A stretch of DNA of 64,000 bases from Marinobacter gudaonensis (GTDB lineage Bacteria > Pseudomonadota > Gammaproteobacteria > Pseudomonadales > Oleiphilaceae), in NCBI RefSeq assembly GCF_900115175.1, contig NZ_FOYV01000001.1, forward strand, positions 744,001 through 808,000, in the 5' to 3' direction. Below the pieces are notes generated by a model. It was not told the DNA's origin and searched no databases. It was given only the letters and a program-made list of their open reading frames with translations. Below, one piece after another: positions 43,529 to 53,604 of the stretch. The translations under genes and the position numbers were made by a program. Each line of letters opens with the position of its first letter. Position 1 is the first letter of the stretch.

Positions 43529-43553
43529 TTTAACAACAATGAAGGAGAACACC

Positions 43554-43982
43554 ATGAACATGAAACTCAGCACGCTCGCCCTGGCTTCGGCATTGGCCAT
43601 CACCGGTTGCGCCTCCACCGGGGGAGCGCGGGACTACAGTGAATCCCTTTACCTCAGGGGTCAGTTCGCCTGGTGGGATGCCTTGCCGGAATACAAGGTG
43701 AAGAAAGTGGATGCGGGCCTTTACCGCACGGAAGTTGAGCTCAAGGCAGACGGCCAGCCTTACGAATTCAAGTTCGGCGACGCCAACTGGAGCAGCGGCA
43801 CCAACTGCGGCTATCTTTCCGAAAAAGAGGACGAGGTGGTGGAGTTGGACAAACCGGTGAACGCCAACTGTTCGGCGGTGTTCGAAAACTTCCGCTTCAC
43901 GCCACCAGAAACGGCGGTGTACGGCTTCTATTTTGATACGCGAGGAGAAATACCGCAGGTGTACATCAAGAAAGCCCAATAA
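43554..43982 (+). CDS. Small lipoprotein downstream of pullulanase, putative carbohydrate-binding
   Basis: This 142-residue protein has a lipoprotein signal (LAITGC, Cys19). The mature part of about 120 residues is rich in aromatic residues: YLRGQFAWWDALPEYKVK, then YEFKFGDANWSSGTNCGY. Its pattern of short beta strands looks like the immunoglobulin-like domains attached to starch-degrading enzymes. I do not recognise it as a named family. GGAG lies seven bases before the ATG. Its position 67 bases after pulA and before a strong terminator suggests that it is the last gene of the alpha-glucan unit. A role in binding glucan at the cell surface is inference from sequence style and context. Confidence 0.75.
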   Translation: MNMKLSTLALASALAITGCASTGGARDYSESLYLRGQFAWWDALPEYKVKKVDAGLYRTEVELKADGQPYEFKFGDANWSSGTNCGYLSEKEDEVVELDKPVNANCSAVFENFRFTPPETAVYGFYFDTRGEIPQVYIKKAQ

Positions 43983-43984
43983 CA

Positions 43985-44013
43985 AAAAGCCCGGGCAATC
44001 GCACCGGGCTTTT
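43985..44013. terminator. Bidirectional terminator between the lipoprotein gene and ppiD
   Basis: AGCCCGG (43988-43994) pairs with CCGGGCT (44004-44010). A-rich sequence on the left and T on the right give a usable T-run for both converging genes. Confidence 0.85.
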
Positions 44014-44031
44014 AACAACCTCTCACTCAGC

Positions 44032-45879
44032 TCAGGGCCGCTCGATCTCCGCGCGGTTCCTGAGGTACTGTTGATAGGCCGCGTATTCCCGCTGGCCTTC
44101 GAGAGACGCCAGGAACTGTTGCAACTGCTCAAGTTCGGTGCTGTCCTCGGCAACCTCGCCGTCAGTTACCTGCTCGAGCGCAATAACCGACGCCGCATTA
44201 TCAGAAACGGCCTTGGCGTAGGCGGTATCACCCTGCTCGGGACGCGCCATCGAAAAGACCTGCTGCATAACCGCCGGACCCACGTCCGACGCGTTACGTG
44301 ACAGTGCTTCGTAGCGGGTCCACTCTCCCTCGCCTTCAAGCTGTCCGTCGGCCTCGAGATCAGCGATCAGAGCATCCGCCCGGTCGGCCAAAGCCTCCCG
44401 GGTCTTGCGGGCGGTCAGCGTGGCCCGGATATCCTCGCGAACCTCCTCCAGGGGCAGCTGCTCCGCCGGGTGGTACTCTCGCACCCTCGCCACAACCGAC
44501 ACATTGTCTCCCACGTCAATCAGCTCGGTGTTGTAGCCGGCTTCGAGGACGTCTTCGGAGAACAGCTGGCGCACCAGCCCGGCATGATCAAAGGGTGCCT
44601 GGCCGCCATCACGGGTAATCCCGGTGGCCTCACGTACCTCCAGACCAAGCTCCTCAGCGGGACCAGCCAGATCATCGGCGGCATACGCCGAATCGGCAAG
44701 TTGTGAACGAATCTCGGCAAACCTCTCCTGGGCTCGGTCGCGGGCCAGCTCGCGACGCAGCTGGTCTTCCATTTCCGCCAGTGACGGCACCTCTGACTGC
44801 CTCACATCGTCCAGACGGATCAGATGGACACCGAACGAGCTGCGTACCGGCTCGGAGATCTCACCCTCTTCCAGGGAGAACAGGGCCTCTTCAAAGGCCT
44901 CATCGTAGATGCCGCGTCCGGCATAGCCAAGATCGCCGCCGTCCTCTGCGGATACAGTATCAATTGAGTATTCACGGGCCAGATCTTCGAAGGACTCGCC
45001 AGCTGCCAGGCGCTCCTGAATGGTCGCCATGGTTTCGTCCGCGTCGCTCCCTTCTTCAATCAGAATGTGGGACGCGCGTCGCTCCTCACTGGCGAGGTCC
45101 GCCGCCCGTTCCTCATAGTAGGCCTGGATTTCCTCGTCGGTGATGTCGATGGTTTCTGCCAGGGCACCCAGTGACAAGGTGATATAGGCCGCATCGACCC
45201 GCTCCGGCTGCTGGAACAGCCCGGAGTTCTCCTGATAGAAGGTTTGAACTTCGTTGGCGGACACCGCAACACCGCCCGCCACCATAGTGGCAGGAATGCT
45301 CAATACCCGGAAGGTACGGGTCTGGTTCTGGATCTGGAGCAACTGCCGGGCATTCTGATCGGCAACCACACCGCTCTGAGCAATCCCGGCTCGTATCTGG
45401 TTGACCACATACTGTTTGCGCATGGCTTCACGGAACTCACCAACGCCCATGCCCATGTTGCGAACGGTAGCCACAAACCGGTCGCGATTGAACTGCCCGT
45501 CTACCTGGAACTGGGGCATCTGGGTAATCAGAGAATCGATATCCGCGTCGTTGAGCTCCAGGCCCTGGGCGTTCGCGTCCTGGATCAGCACCTGTTGCTG
45601 AATCAGGGAGTCAAGAACGTCCGCACGAATCTGATCCTCGTTTAGCATCGATGGATCCGGGGTTTCCATGCTGGACAGCCGGCGCTGGCTCTCCATCTGG
45701 ACCAGCCGGAGGAATTCCCGCTCGGTAATGTCCTCTCCGTTTACCGTGGCCACTTCCGGCTCTCCGGAGAAACCGCCAACAATGGCGTCCATTCCCCAGA
45801 TGGAAAGCGACACGATGAGCAGGCCGATGATGATCTTGGCGATCGTGCCCTGGGCATTTTCCCGAATGTCTTGAAGCAT
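44032..45879 (-). CDS. ppiD: Periplasmic chaperone/PPIase PpiD
   Basis: This 615-residue inner-membrane-anchored folding factor has a single N-terminal helix (about residues 13-32, IAKIIIGLLIVSLSIWGMDA) followed by a large periplasmic region. A SurA-like chaperone part contains EFLRLVQMESQRRLSS. A parvulin-type domain lies at about 260-350, with RRASHILIE and SFGVHLIRLDDV. Length agrees with E. coli PpiD (623). It helps proteins leaving the Sec translocon. It ends the tig-clpP-clpX-lon-hupB-ppiD series, in the same order as in E. coli. Confidence 0.94.
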   Translation of the reverse strand: MLQDIRENAQGTIAKIIIGLLIVSLSIWGMDAIVGGFSGEPEVATVNGEDITEREFLRLVQMESQRRLSSMETPDPSMLNEDQIRADVLDSLIQQQVLIQDANAQGLELNDADIDSLITQMPQFQVDGQFNRDRFVATVRNMGMGVGEFREAMRKQYVVNQIRAGIAQSGVVADQNARQLLQIQNQTRTFRVLSIPATMVAGGVAVSANEVQTFYQENSGLFQQPERVDAAYITLSLGALAETIDITDEEIQAYYEERAADLASEERRASHILIEEGSDADETMATIQERLAAGESFEDLAREYSIDTVSAEDGGDLGYAGRGIYDEAFEEALFSLEEGEISEPVRSSFGVHLIRLDDVRQSEVPSLAEMEDQLRRELARDRAQERFAEIRSQLADSAYAADDLAGPAEELGLEVREATGITRDGGQAPFDHAGLVRQLFSEDVLEAGYNTELIDVGDNVSVVARVREYHPAEQLPLEEVREDIRATLTARKTREALADRADALIADLEADGQLEGEGEWTRYEALSRNASDVGPAVMQQVFSMARPEQGDTAYAKAVSDNAASVIALEQVTDGEVAEDSTELEQLQQFLASLEGQREYAAYQQYLRNRAEIERP

Positions 45880-45953
45880 GTGTCTCCCGAATCCCTGTTC
45901 AAGGTCGTTCAGTGTAATTCGTTTCAGCGCGCTGGCGTGGACGGGCCTAACGT

Positions 45954-45984
45954 AAAAAGGCGCACCCTGTTCGGAATGCGCCTT
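45954..45984 (-). terminator. Terminator of hupB
   Basis: AAGGCGCA and TGCGCCTT (45957-45964 and 45977-45984) form an eight-pair stem. On the minus strand it is followed by TTT. A second hairpin without T-run covers 45997-46022, just after the stop. Confidence 0.7.
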
Positions 45985-46035
45985 GAATTCTTCTTGGGTG
46001 GTCCCCGTTAAGGGGAACCACCTGAGAAAGAACCG

Positions 46036-46308
46036 TTACTTAACGGCGTCTTTCAGGGCCTTGCCTGCCTTGAAGCCAGGCACTTTGGAGGCCGGAATCT
46101 TGATCTCGGCACCAGTCTGCGGGTTGCGACCGGTACGAGCGGCACGCTCTTTAACGGAGAAGGTACCGAAACCGATCAGAGTGACCTGATCGCCTTTCTT
46201 GAGGGCACCGGTGATGGAGTTGGTCATGGCATCCAGAGCACGGCCAGCGGCGGCTTTGGAGATATCTGCGGACTCTGCAATTGCATCGATAAGTTCGGAC
46301 TTGTTCAC
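46036..46308 (-). CDS. hupB: DNA-binding protein HU-beta
   Basis: This 90-residue histone-like protein matches HU-beta: [20 protein letters not shown] at the N terminus, [20 protein letters not shown] across the DNA-binding arm, and a final [12 protein letters not shown]. The start is GTG at 46308, with AAGGGG six bases upstream; an ATG-initiated frame from 46404 would add 32 residues unlike HU. It bends and compacts DNA. It lies between lon and ppiD, its normal place in gammaproteobacteria. Confidence 0.95.
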   Translation of the reverse strand: MNKSELIDAIAESADISKAAAGRALDAMTNSITGALKKGDQVTLIGFGTFSVKERAARTGRNPQTGAEIKIPASKVPGFKAGKALKDAVK

Positions 46309-46546
46309 ACTAAACCCCTTCGATTTCAGGTTGAAGATGTTATAGGTTGGTTTGTTTTTTCTCGGACGTTCTCGACTATCGCATAAGCGGTCAGAGAATT
46401 CCATTCTTCAGTTTTCTTATTCCTTGCGGCTTTATACCGGTGATCGGAATAGGCACTAACTGCGCGGGAGCCCTTGGTATTGGCTGCTTCACGGCGAAAC
46501 AGTTATACCAACGGGCTCTCTGGCATGTCAACAACTCATCAAGTCT

Positions 46547-48964
46547 TTAATGTGTATTTATGCGTTCCGAGGCATCACCCTCGTCGTCGCGGGGTTTACC
46601 GGATCCGGCCTCAGTGGTCGACTCTTCGGTCCGCGGCTCCGGCGGATAGGCCAGCGCAATGTCCAGCACTTCGTCGATCCATTTCACCGGACGGATCTCC
46701 AGAGACTCCTTGATGTTCTCGGGTATCTCCTTGAGATCCCTGACATTATCGTCTGGAATCAGAACCGTCTTGATGCCTCCACGGTGCGCCGCCAGCAGCT
46801 TCTCCTTGAGCCCGCCGATGGCCAGGACACGACCACGCAGAGTGATTTCACCGGTCATGGCCACATCGGCCCGCACCGGAATCTTGGTGAGTGCCGATAC
46901 CAGCGCCGTGCACATGCCAATGCCGGCACTGGGACCATCCTTGGGCGTTGCCCCCTCGGGCACGTGCACGTGCAGGTCATGTTTCTCGTGAAAATCGTCG
47001 GACAGGCCAAGCCCTGGGGCCCGGCTGCGTACCACCGTCAGGGCGGTCTGGATCGACTCCTGCATGACATCACCGAGGGAGCCGGTTTTCACCACCCGGC
47101 CCTTGCCGGGGGTGAGTGCAGTCTCGATGGTCAGCAGCTCACCGCCCACCTGGGTCCAGGCCAGTCCGGTCACCTGGCCGATCTGGTTGGTTTCCTCGGC
47201 CAGTCCATACTTGAACTTCTTGACCCCGGAATAGTCTTCCAGCATCTCGGGCTTCAGAACCACGGAGGCCTTGTCCCCGCTTTCCACATGATCCCGCACC
47301 ACCTTCCGGCAGATCTTGGCAATTTCCCGTTCAAGCCCGCGCACGCCGGCCTCGCGAGTGTAGTAGCGGATCAGGTCCCTAAGGGTCTCCTCGGGCAGCT
47401 CCAGTTCGTCCTTGCGCAGACCGTTGGCCTTGATCTGCTTGGGCAGCAGGTAGCGCAGGGCGATGTTAACCTTCTCATCCTCGGTATAACCCGGGATGCG
47501 GATGATTTCCATCCGGTCCAGCAGCGCCGGTGGAATGTTCATGGAGTTGGATGTGCACACAAACATCACGTCAGAGAGGTCGTAATCAACCTCCAGGTAA
47601 TGGTCGTTGAAGGTGTGGTTCTGCTCCGGATCAAGCACCTCGAGCAGAGCCGAAGCCGGGTCGCCACGGTGATCCATGCCCATCTTGTCGATTTCATCGA
47701 ACAGGAACAGCGGGTTCTTCACACCCACCTTGGACAGCTTCTGGAGGAGCTTACCTGGCAGTGCGCCGATGTAGGTTTTGCGATGACCGCGGATCTCGGC
47801 TTCGTCACGCACGCCGCCCAAGGCCATGCGTGTGTACTTCCGGTTGGTGGCCCGGGCAATGGACTGCCCCAGGGAGGTCTTACCCACACCGGGAGGCCCT
47901 ACCAGGCACAGAACGGGCCCTTTCACCTTCTTGACTCGGCTCTGAACCGCCAGGTACTCCAGGATCCGCTTCTTGACCTCATCCAGACCGTAGTGGTCCC
48001 GGTCGAGAATCTCACGGGCCTTCTCGATGTCATGACGGACGCGGCTGCGCTTTTTCCACGGCACCGCCAACATCCAGTCGATGTAACCGCGCACCACAGT
48101 GGCCTCCGCCGACATGGGCGACATCATCTTGAGCTTGTTCAGTTCGGTTTCGGTTTTCTTGCGGGCCTCTTCCGGCAACCCGGCTTCCTCGAGCTTCTGT
48201 TCCAGCTCCTCGAAGTCGTTGTTGCCTTCGCCCAGGTTACCCATTTCCTTCTGGATAGCCTTCATCTGTTCGTTCAGGTAGTACTCCCGCTGGCTGCGCT
48301 CCATCTGCTTTTTCACACGACCGCGAATGCGCTTCTCAACCTCAATCAGGTCGATCTCGCCGTCCAGCTTGCCCAGCAACAGATCCACACGCTTGCGGAT
48401 ATCCAGAGCCTCCAGCAACTCCTGCTTCTCGGGAATGCGCATTTCCAGGTGCGCGGCCATGGTGTCTGCCAATCGCTCCAGCTCTTCGATACCGGTCAGG
48501 GCATTGGACACTTCCGAGGGCACCTTCTTGGAGAGCTTCACGTACTTCTCGAACTCGTCCATCAAAGTCTTCACCAGGACGTCTTTCTCGCGATCCGGCA
48601 GAGCCTCCTCGTCCATCAACATGGCACTTCCAGACAGGTATTCACCCTCGGTGATATCGCTGATTGTGGCGCGGGCGTTGCCCTCCACCAGCACCTTCAC
48701 CGTGCCGTCAGGCAGCCTGAGCATCTGCAGAACCGTTGCCAGCGTTCCCATGCCAAACACATCCTTCGGGCCCGGCTCATCGGTGGAAGCGTCTTTCTGG
48801 GCTACCAGAAGAATCTCTTTGCTTCCTTCCATCGCGGCTTCCAGCGCCTGGATGGATTTTTCACGGCCCACAAACAGCGGGACCACCATGTGCGGGAACA
48901 CCACCACGTCACGTAGTGGAAGCAGCGGGTATTCTTGCACAGTATTTTCGGATATCCGGGTCAT
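46547..48964 (-). CDS. lon: ATP-dependent protease Lon
   Basis: This 805-residue protease has an N-terminal substrate-binding LAN domain (from [20 protein letters not shown]), an AAA+ module with Walker [11 protein letters not shown], and a C-terminal serine protease domain. The catalytic serine lies in [10 protein letters not shown] near residue 690, with its partner lysine about 40 residues later. The tail of about 25 residues is acidic and Ser/Thr-rich, longer than in E. coli Lon (784). Lon degrades misfolded and regulatory proteins. The gene lies between clpX and hupB. A possible heat-shock promoter is noted upstream. Confidence 0.97.
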   Translation of the reverse strand: MTRISENTVQEYPLLPLRDVVVFPHMVVPLFVGREKSIQALEAAMEGSKEILLVAQKDASTDEPGPKDVFGMGTLATVLQMLRLPDGTVKVLVEGNARATISDITEGEYLSGSAMLMDEEALPDREKDVLVKTLMDEFEKYVKLSKKVPSEVSNALTGIEELERLADTMAAHLEMRIPEKQELLEALDIRKRVDLLLGKLDGEIDLIEVEKRIRGRVKKQMERSQREYYLNEQMKAIQKEMGNLGEGNNDFEELEQKLEEAGLPEEARKKTETELNKLKMMSPMSAEATVVRGYIDWMLAVPWKKRSRVRHDIEKAREILDRDHYGLDEVKKRILEYLAVQSRVKKVKGPVLCLVGPPGVGKTSLGQSIARATNRKYTRMALGGVRDEAEIRGHRKTYIGALPGKLLQKLSKVGVKNPLFLFDEIDKMGMDHRGDPASALLEVLDPEQNHTFNDHYLEVDYDLSDVMFVCTSNSMNIPPALLDRMEIIRIPGYTEDEKVNIALRYLLPKQIKANGLRKDELELPEETLRDLIRYYTREAGVRGLEREIAKICRKVVRDHVESGDKASVVLKPEMLEDYSGVKKFKYGLAEETNQIGQVTGLAWTQVGGELLTIETALTPGKGRVVKTGSLGDVMQESIQTALTVVRSRAPGLGLSDDFHEKHDLHVHVPEGATPKDGPSAGIGMCTALVSALTKIPVRADVAMTGEITLRGRVLAIGGLKEKLLAAHRGGIKTVLIPDDNVRDLKEIPENIKESLEIRPVKWIDEVLDIALAYPPEPRTEESTTEAGSGKPRDDEGDASERINTH

Positions 48965-49005
48965 AGGGAGTCCTCTGACGGTATTTCTTTCAGCATATCA
49001 CCCTT

Positions 49006-49032
49006 CATTGGGGCGCCCGTAAAAATTGCAAT
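49006..49032 (-). promoter_or_regulatory. Possible sigma-32 promoter of lon
   Basis: On the minus strand a TTGCAA element (within 49025-49032) is followed after about 12 bases by CCCCAATG (49006-49013), loosely like CTTGAA and CCCCATNT. The E. coli lon gene is sigma-32-dependent, which makes this plausible but unproven. Confidence 0.3.
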
Positions 49033-49080
49033 CTTTTTACCAAACGAAACAGGGTGGGAATATCGGGATACAGGAAAGCA

Positions 49081-49108
49081 AAAAAGGGGCGTTGCCGCCC
49101 CTTTTTTT
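49081..49108. terminator. Terminator after clpX
   Basis: GGGGCG (49086-49091) pairs with CGCCCC (49096-49101) around a four-base loop and is flanked by A and T runs. It separates clpX from lon. Confidence 0.85.
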
Positions 49109-49129
49109 GTGTGACCAGGAATCGCCGGC

Positions 49130-50413
49130 TCAATCTTCCGGCACGGCCTTGGCGTGGTCACTGCTTGCATAGATCTTGAAGGGTTCGGAGTCCCCGCTGA
49201 TCACGCTTTCATCGATGACCACTTTGGTAACATCATGCTCAGACGGTATCTGATACATGGTGTCGAGCAGGGTCGCTTCCATGATGGAGCGCAGACCGCG
49301 GGCACCGGTTTTCCGGTCCATGGCCTTCCGGGCAACGGCGCGCAGCGCGTCATCCCGGAAATCGAGCTCAACACCTTCCATGTCAAACAGCTTCTGGTAC
49401 TGCTTGGTCAGGGAATTCTTGGGCTCGGTCAGGATCTGTACCAGTGCTTCCTCGTCCAGTTCGTTGAGGGTCGCAACCACAGGCAGACGACCCACAAACT
49501 CCGGAATCAGGCCATACTTCACCAGATCCTCGGTTTCCACATCCTTGATGATGTCGCCGGTGTTCTTGGCATCATCCTGGCTGGCAACCGAGGCGGAAAA
49601 GCCAATGCTGTTCTTTTCCGTGCGCTCACGGATCACCTTGTCCAGGCCGGCAAAGGCACCGCCACAGATGAACAGCATATTGCCGGTGTCCACCTGCAGG
49701 AACTCCTGCTGGGGGTGCTTGCGCCCGCCCTGGGGCGGCACCGAGGCTACCGTGCCCTCGATCAGTTTCAGCAACGCCTGCTGCACGCCCTCACCGGACA
49801 CATCCCGGGTAATGGACGGATTGTCCGATTTACGGGAGATCTTGTCGATCTCATCGATGTAGACGATGCCCCGTTGGGCCTTGTCGACGTCGTAATCGCA
49901 CTTCTGCAGAAGCTTCTGAATGATATTCTCGACGTCCTCACCCACGTAACCCGCTTCGGTAAGCGTGGTGGCGTCGGCGATGGTAAAGGGCACGTTGAGC
50001 ATGCGCGCCAAGGTTTCCGCCAGCAGGGTCTTGCCGCTGCCGGTGGGCCCGATGAGCAGGATGTTGCTCTTGCCGAGCTCGACATCGCCCTTGCCTTCGC
50101 CATAGCGCAGACGCTTGTAATGGTTGTAGACCGCCACCGACAAAACGACCTTGGCGCGATCCTGGCCAATCACATACTCATCCAGAGTGTGCCGGATTTC
50201 GGACGGCGTCGGGAGGCGATCGCTCGGCTCTTCCTGGGCATTTTCCTGGATTTCTTCCCGGATAATATCGTTGCACAGGTCGACGCACTCGTCGCAGATG
50301 AACACCGAGGGCCCTGCAATGAGCTTACGGACTTCATGCTGGCTCTTTCCGCAAAACGAGCAGTAGAGCAACTTGCCGTTATCGTCGCCCCTGCCGTTTC
50401 TTTCATCTGCCAT
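49130..50413 (-). CDS. clpX: ClpX, ATPase subunit of ClpXP protease
   Basis: This 427-residue unfoldase has an N-terminal zinc-binding domain with Cys18, Cys21, Cys40 and Cys43, then an AAA+ domain. Walker A is GPTGSGKT (122-129) and Walker B is [10 protein letters not shown]. The pore loop GYVGEDVEN and the IGF-type loop region contacting ClpP follow. It recognises tagged proteins and feeds them to ClpP. It lies 77 bases after clpP and ends at a clear terminator before lon. Confidence 0.97.
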   Translation of the reverse strand: MADERNGRGDDNGKLLYCSFCGKSQHEVRKLIAGPSVFICDECVDLCNDIIREEIQENAQEEPSDRLPTPSEIRHTLDEYVIGQDRAKVVLSVAVYNHYKRLRYGEGKGDVELGKSNILLIGPTGSGKTLLAETLARMLNVPFTIADATTLTEAGYVGEDVENIIQKLLQKCDYDVDKAQRGIVYIDEIDKISRKSDNPSITRDVSGEGVQQALLKLIEGTVASVPPQGGRKHPQQEFLQVDTGNMLFICGGAFAGLDKVIRERTEKNSIGFSASVASQDDAKNTGDIIKDVETEDLVKYGLIPEFVGRLPVVATLNELDEEALVQILTEPKNSLTKQYQKLFDMEGVELDFRDDALRAVARKAMDRKTGARGLRSIMEATLLDTMYQIPSEHDVTKVVIDESVISGDSEPFKIYASSDHAKAVPED

Positions 50414-50490
50414 TGAAATACCTCTGATCTCGTTCTGCCGGCGTCATACCTGCATTACGCCGGCGAAATATGATGCGATTACTTCCAGTA

Positions 50491-51126
50491 TTATTTATTC
50501 GGTACGCGCTTATCAAGTATTGAATCGATCAGCCCGTACTCTTTCGCCTGGGTCGGATCCATGAAGTTATCACGATCAGTATCCTTGGCGATGGTGTCCA
50601 GATCCTGCCCGGTGTGGTGGGCCAGAATGGAGTTCAGGGTGTGACGGATCTTCAGGATCTCACGGGTGTGGATCTCGATATCCGTCGCCTGGCCCTGATA
50701 GCCGCCCAGCGGCTGGTGAATCATGACCCGCGAATTGGGCAGACACGCCCGCTTGCCGGCAGCGCCACCAGCCAGAAGGAAGGCGCCCATACTGGCGGCC
50801 TGTCCAACACACAGGGTAGCCACGTCAGGCTTGATAAACTGCATTGTGTCGTAGATCGACATGCCGGCAGTCACCGAACCGCCCGGGCTATTGATGTAAA
50901 GGTGAATGTCCTTGTCGGGGTTCTCCGACTCCAGGAACAGGAGCTGCGCCACAATCAGGTTCGCCATGTGGTCTTCAACCGGGCCCACCAGAAAGATTAC
51001 CCGCTCCTTGAGCAGGCGGGAGTAGATGTCGAACGACCGCTCACCGCGGGCTGTCTGCTCGATAACGATCGGTACCAGCCCGGAATTGGTAACCATTGCG
51101 GGACCATCAATTGGTTTCTGCGTCAT
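50491..51126 (-). CDS. clpP: ClpP protease subunit
   Basis: This 211-residue serine peptidase forms the barrel of ClpXP/ClpAP. The triad is Ser112 (GQAASMGA), His137 (MIHQPLGG) and Asp186 (DTDRDNFM), each offset by 15 from E. coli because of a longer N-terminal propeptide region. [20 protein letters not shown] is conserved. It lies between tig and clpX in the usual order, and a stem-loop in the tig-clpP gap may tune the ratio of their transcripts. Confidence 0.97.
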   Translation of the reverse strand: MTQKPIDGPAMVTNSGLVPIVIEQTARGERSFDIYSRLLKERVIFLVGPVEDHMANLIVAQLLFLESENPDKDIHLYINSPGGSVTAGMSIYDTMQFIKPDVATLCVGQAASMGAFLLAGGAAGKRACLPNSRVMIHQPLGGYQGQATDIEIHTREILKIRHTLNSILAHHTGQDLDTIAKDTDRDNFMDPTQAKEYGLIDSILDKRVPNK

Positions 51127-51227
51127 GATGCGCCTGAACTCCTTATGGACAATGGGTCGTGGCCATGAGCCACGGCAGTTTCACTCGTGTTGCATCCGAT
51201 ACTTTGCCAGCAGCGGCCCCAGATGAA

Positions 51228-51250
51228 AACAGCCGGACATGCCGGCTGTT
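51228..51250 (-). terminator. Stem-loop between tig and clpP
   Basis: AACAGCCGG (51228-51236) pairs with CCGGCTGTT (51242-51250) around a five-base loop. Followed by TTTTC on the minus strand, it is a probable partial terminator for tig. Confidence 0.7.
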
Positions 51251-51295
51251 TCATGGGACGGCGCTCGGGCGCGGAAAATCCGCCCCCGCGGCAAC

Positions 51296-52600
51296 TCAGC
51301 GCTGCGGCTGACCTGCCTGTACGGCCTCTTCGTATTTAACCTTCTTTTCCTTGACCTTGGCCTGGGCCAGCACGTGGTCAACAACCGCATCCTCCAGCAC
51401 AGAGGACTCGATCTGAGCCTTCTGCTCGGGGTTGCTGTTGAAGTGCGCGACCACTTCCTCAGGCTGTTCATACGTAGAAGCGATTTCCTGGATCTTCTCG
51501 TCTACCTTCGCCGGGTCGGCCTTCAGGTCGTTCTGCTTGACCACTTCCTGGAACAGCAGGCCTGTCTTCACGCGGCGCTTGGCCTGCTCTTCGAAGATCT
51601 CCTTGGGCAGCTGCTGGAAGTCAACCTGGCCACCGAAGCGCTGAACCGCATCCTGACGCAGGCGATCGATTTCCTGATCGACCAGAGCAGCCGGAACGTC
51701 CAGCTCGGTGTTCTCCACCAGTCCGTCAACCACGTCGTTCTTGACCTTGTTGGAGATGGCCTGCTTGAGCTCACGCTCCATGTTCTTTTTCACTTCTTCG
51801 CGGAACGCAGCCTCGTCCTCGGCGTCGATTCCGAACTTCTTGAAGAATTCGGAATCCAGCTCTGGCAACTGGGGCTCTTCCACCTTGTGGATCTTGATCT
51901 CGAACTTGGCCGGCTTACCCGCCAGCTCCTCGTTGTGGTAATCCTCCGGGAAGGTCACCTCAATTTCCATGTCCTCACCGGCCTTGCCGCCCTGAATGGC
52001 TTTCTCGAAGCCCGGAATCATCTGGCCGGAACCGAGGGTCAGACGATGACCTTCGGCGGCACCGCCCTCGAACTCCTCGCCGTCGATGAAGCCCTTGAAG
52101 TCAATGGTCAGCACGTCCTTGTTCTTGGACTTGCGCTTGACTTCCTTCATGGTGGCCTGCTGCCTACGCAGGTTGTCGATCATGTTGTCGACGTCTTTGT
52201 CGGTGATCTCGGAGGTAAGCTTCTCAACGGAGATCTTGCTCAGGTCGCCCAGCTCGATTTCCGGCAGTACTTCGAAAGTGGCAACGAATTCCAGATCCTT
52301 GCCCTCTTCCATGGTTTTCGGCTCGAACTTCGGCCAACCCGCCGGATTGATGTCCTGCTCCTGCAGTGCCTTGATGTAGTTGTCGCGCATGACCTCGCCC
52401 ACAACTTCCTGACGAACACTGTCACCGAAACGACGCTTCACCACGCTCATGGGCACCTTACCCGGACGGAAACCGTTAAGACGAACGGTACGCGCGGTTT
52501 CCTGCAGGCGTTTCTGGACCGCCTGGTCGATTTCCTGGGCGGGCACACCAATCGTCATGCGACGCTCGATGTTGGAGGTCGTTTCAACAGACACTTGCAT
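51296..52600 (-). CDS. tig: Trigger factor
   Basis: This 434-residue ribosome-associated chaperone has the N-terminal ribosome-binding domain (about residues 1-115, with GFRPGKVPMSVVKRRFG, the exit-tunnel contact). An FKBP-like PPIase domain at about 155-245 contains DFKGFIDGEEFEGG. A helical C-terminal substrate cradle follows. Length agrees with E. coli (432). It shields nascent chains. It is first in the tig-clpP-clpX-lon series, downstream of a four-tRNA cluster. Confidence 0.97.
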   Translation of the reverse strand: MQVSVETTSNIERRMTIGVPAQEIDQAVQKRLQETARTVRLNGFRPGKVPMSVVKRRFGDSVRQEVVGEVMRDNYIKALQEQDINPAGWPKFEPKTMEEGKDLEFVATFEVLPEIELGDLSKISVEKLTSEITDKDVDNMIDNLRRQQATMKEVKRKSKNKDVLTIDFKGFIDGEEFEGGAAEGHRLTLGSGQMIPGFEKAIQGGKAGEDMEIEVTFPEDYHNEELAGKPAKFEIKIHKVEEPQLPELDSEFFKKFGIDAEDEAAFREEVKKNMERELKQAISNKVKNDVVDGLVENTELDVPAALVDQEIDRLRQDAVQRFGGQVDFQQLPKEIFEEQAKRRVKTGLLFQEVVKQNDLKADPAKVDEKIQEIASTYEQPEEVVAHFNSNPEQKAQIESSVLEDAVVDHVLAQAKVKEKKVKYEEAVQAGQPQR

Positions 52601-52816
52601 GGAAGATCCTCAAATTACAGATTCTGTAGGTGAATGAAATTAATACTAAAAGTCCGGTTACGGGGACCTGCCCGCAAAAGGACCGAAAATTAAAAGCCGG
52701 TAGTTTATCATGCTTTGGCCCGCCGAGAGAATCACTCTGCGCGGCATTGGCCAACGTCAGCGACGACCCGCGGGTCTGGCCTCGAATATGGGGGCACAAC
52801 ACGAAAAAGAAAGGGG

Positions 52817-52901
52817 TGGTGCGCGAGGAGAGACTCGAACTCTCACGGGTTGCCCCACTGGAACCTAAATCCAGCGCGTCTACCAGTTCCGCCACTCGCG
52901 C
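52817..52901 (-). tRNA. tRNA-Leu (UAG anticodon)
   Basis: The 85-base gene has a seven-pair acceptor stem GCGCGAG/CTCGCGC, the anticodon loop TTTAGGT with TAG, a class II variable arm, and an encoded CCA. It is last in the Pro-Arg-His-Leu cluster. Confidence 0.97.
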
Positions 52902-52980
52902 ACAACAGGATGAAGATTGCCTGATGACCAGCCTGTCATCAATGGATTCATCACACGCGGAATCAAACAAGAGGGAAAAG

Positions 52981-53056
52981 TGGGGTGGACGAAGGGGTTC
53001 GAACCCTCGACCGCAGGAGTCACAATCCTGAGCTCTACCAACTGAGCTACGTCCAC
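52981..53056 (-). tRNA. tRNA-His (GUG anticodon)
   Basis: The acceptor stem is GTGGACG/CGTCCAC with discriminator C and encoded CCA. The anticodon loop TTGTGAC carries GTG. The base before the stem (complement of 53057) is G, as needed for the extra 5' G of tRNA-His. Confidence 0.97.
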
Positions 53057-53152
53057 CACATAGGGACTTGCCTTTCCTCAAGCAACACGCAACAACGTGA
53101 GGCTTTCAACTTTGCTGGTTACGGTCGCTCCGGCGCGGGTGCCAGCGTTTAA

Positions 53153-53229
53153 TGGCGCGCCCGGCAGGACTCGAACCTGCGACCATCCGCTTAGAAGGCG
53201 GATGCTCTATCCAGCTGAGCTACGGGCGC
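53153..53229 (-). tRNA. tRNA-Arg (UCU anticodon)
   Basis: The acceptor stem is GCGCCCG/CGGGCGC with discriminator G and encoded CCA. The anticodon loop CTTCTAA carries TCT, reading AGA/AGG. Confidence 0.97.
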
Positions 53230-53301
53230 TTGACCGTTCGCCCACCTGGCTGTCCACCACTCCTGCTCGAATGTGTCCGGAATACGGACTCGGACAGTAA
53301 G

Positions 53302-53378
53302 TGGTCGGGGTAGAGAGATTCGAACTCCCGACATCCTGCTCCCAAAGCAGGCGCGCTACCAGACTGCGCTATACCCCG
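53302..53378 (-). tRNA. tRNA-Pro (UGG anticodon)
   Basis: The acceptor stem is CGGGGTA/TACCCCG with discriminator A and encoded CCA. The anticodon loop TTTGGGA carries TGG. It is the first tRNA of the cluster. Confidence 0.97.
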
Positions 53379-53604
53379 TTTCAACCGAACAACAAGTGCC
53401 TCAGCAAAGTTGGCGCGCATATTACCGGCGCCGGCGTGCTCCGTCAACACGGATTTCCAATTTCCCCCTATGCGGGCAAGTAAGCTGACCGGTCGGGGCG
53501 AGGAAAGTTCCGGCGCTGGCCCCGGCCCGCGAATTGGAGTTACGCCGGAAGCATGAGACAATGCCCGGCCTTCATTTTTTGATGTCCAACCGAAAAGACG
53601 AGAC

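Noticed and set aside
46550-48916. Very long plus-strand open frame (788 codons) opposite lon
   Set aside because: It is an antisense shadow of lon caused by GC-rich codon use. Its translation is rich in His, Gln and Leu with no domain, whereas lon on the other strand is unmistakable.
52584-53081. 165-codon frame across the tRNA-Leu and tRNA-His region
   Set aside because: It reads through two complete tRNA genes and upstream of tig, so it cannot be a conserved protein gene.
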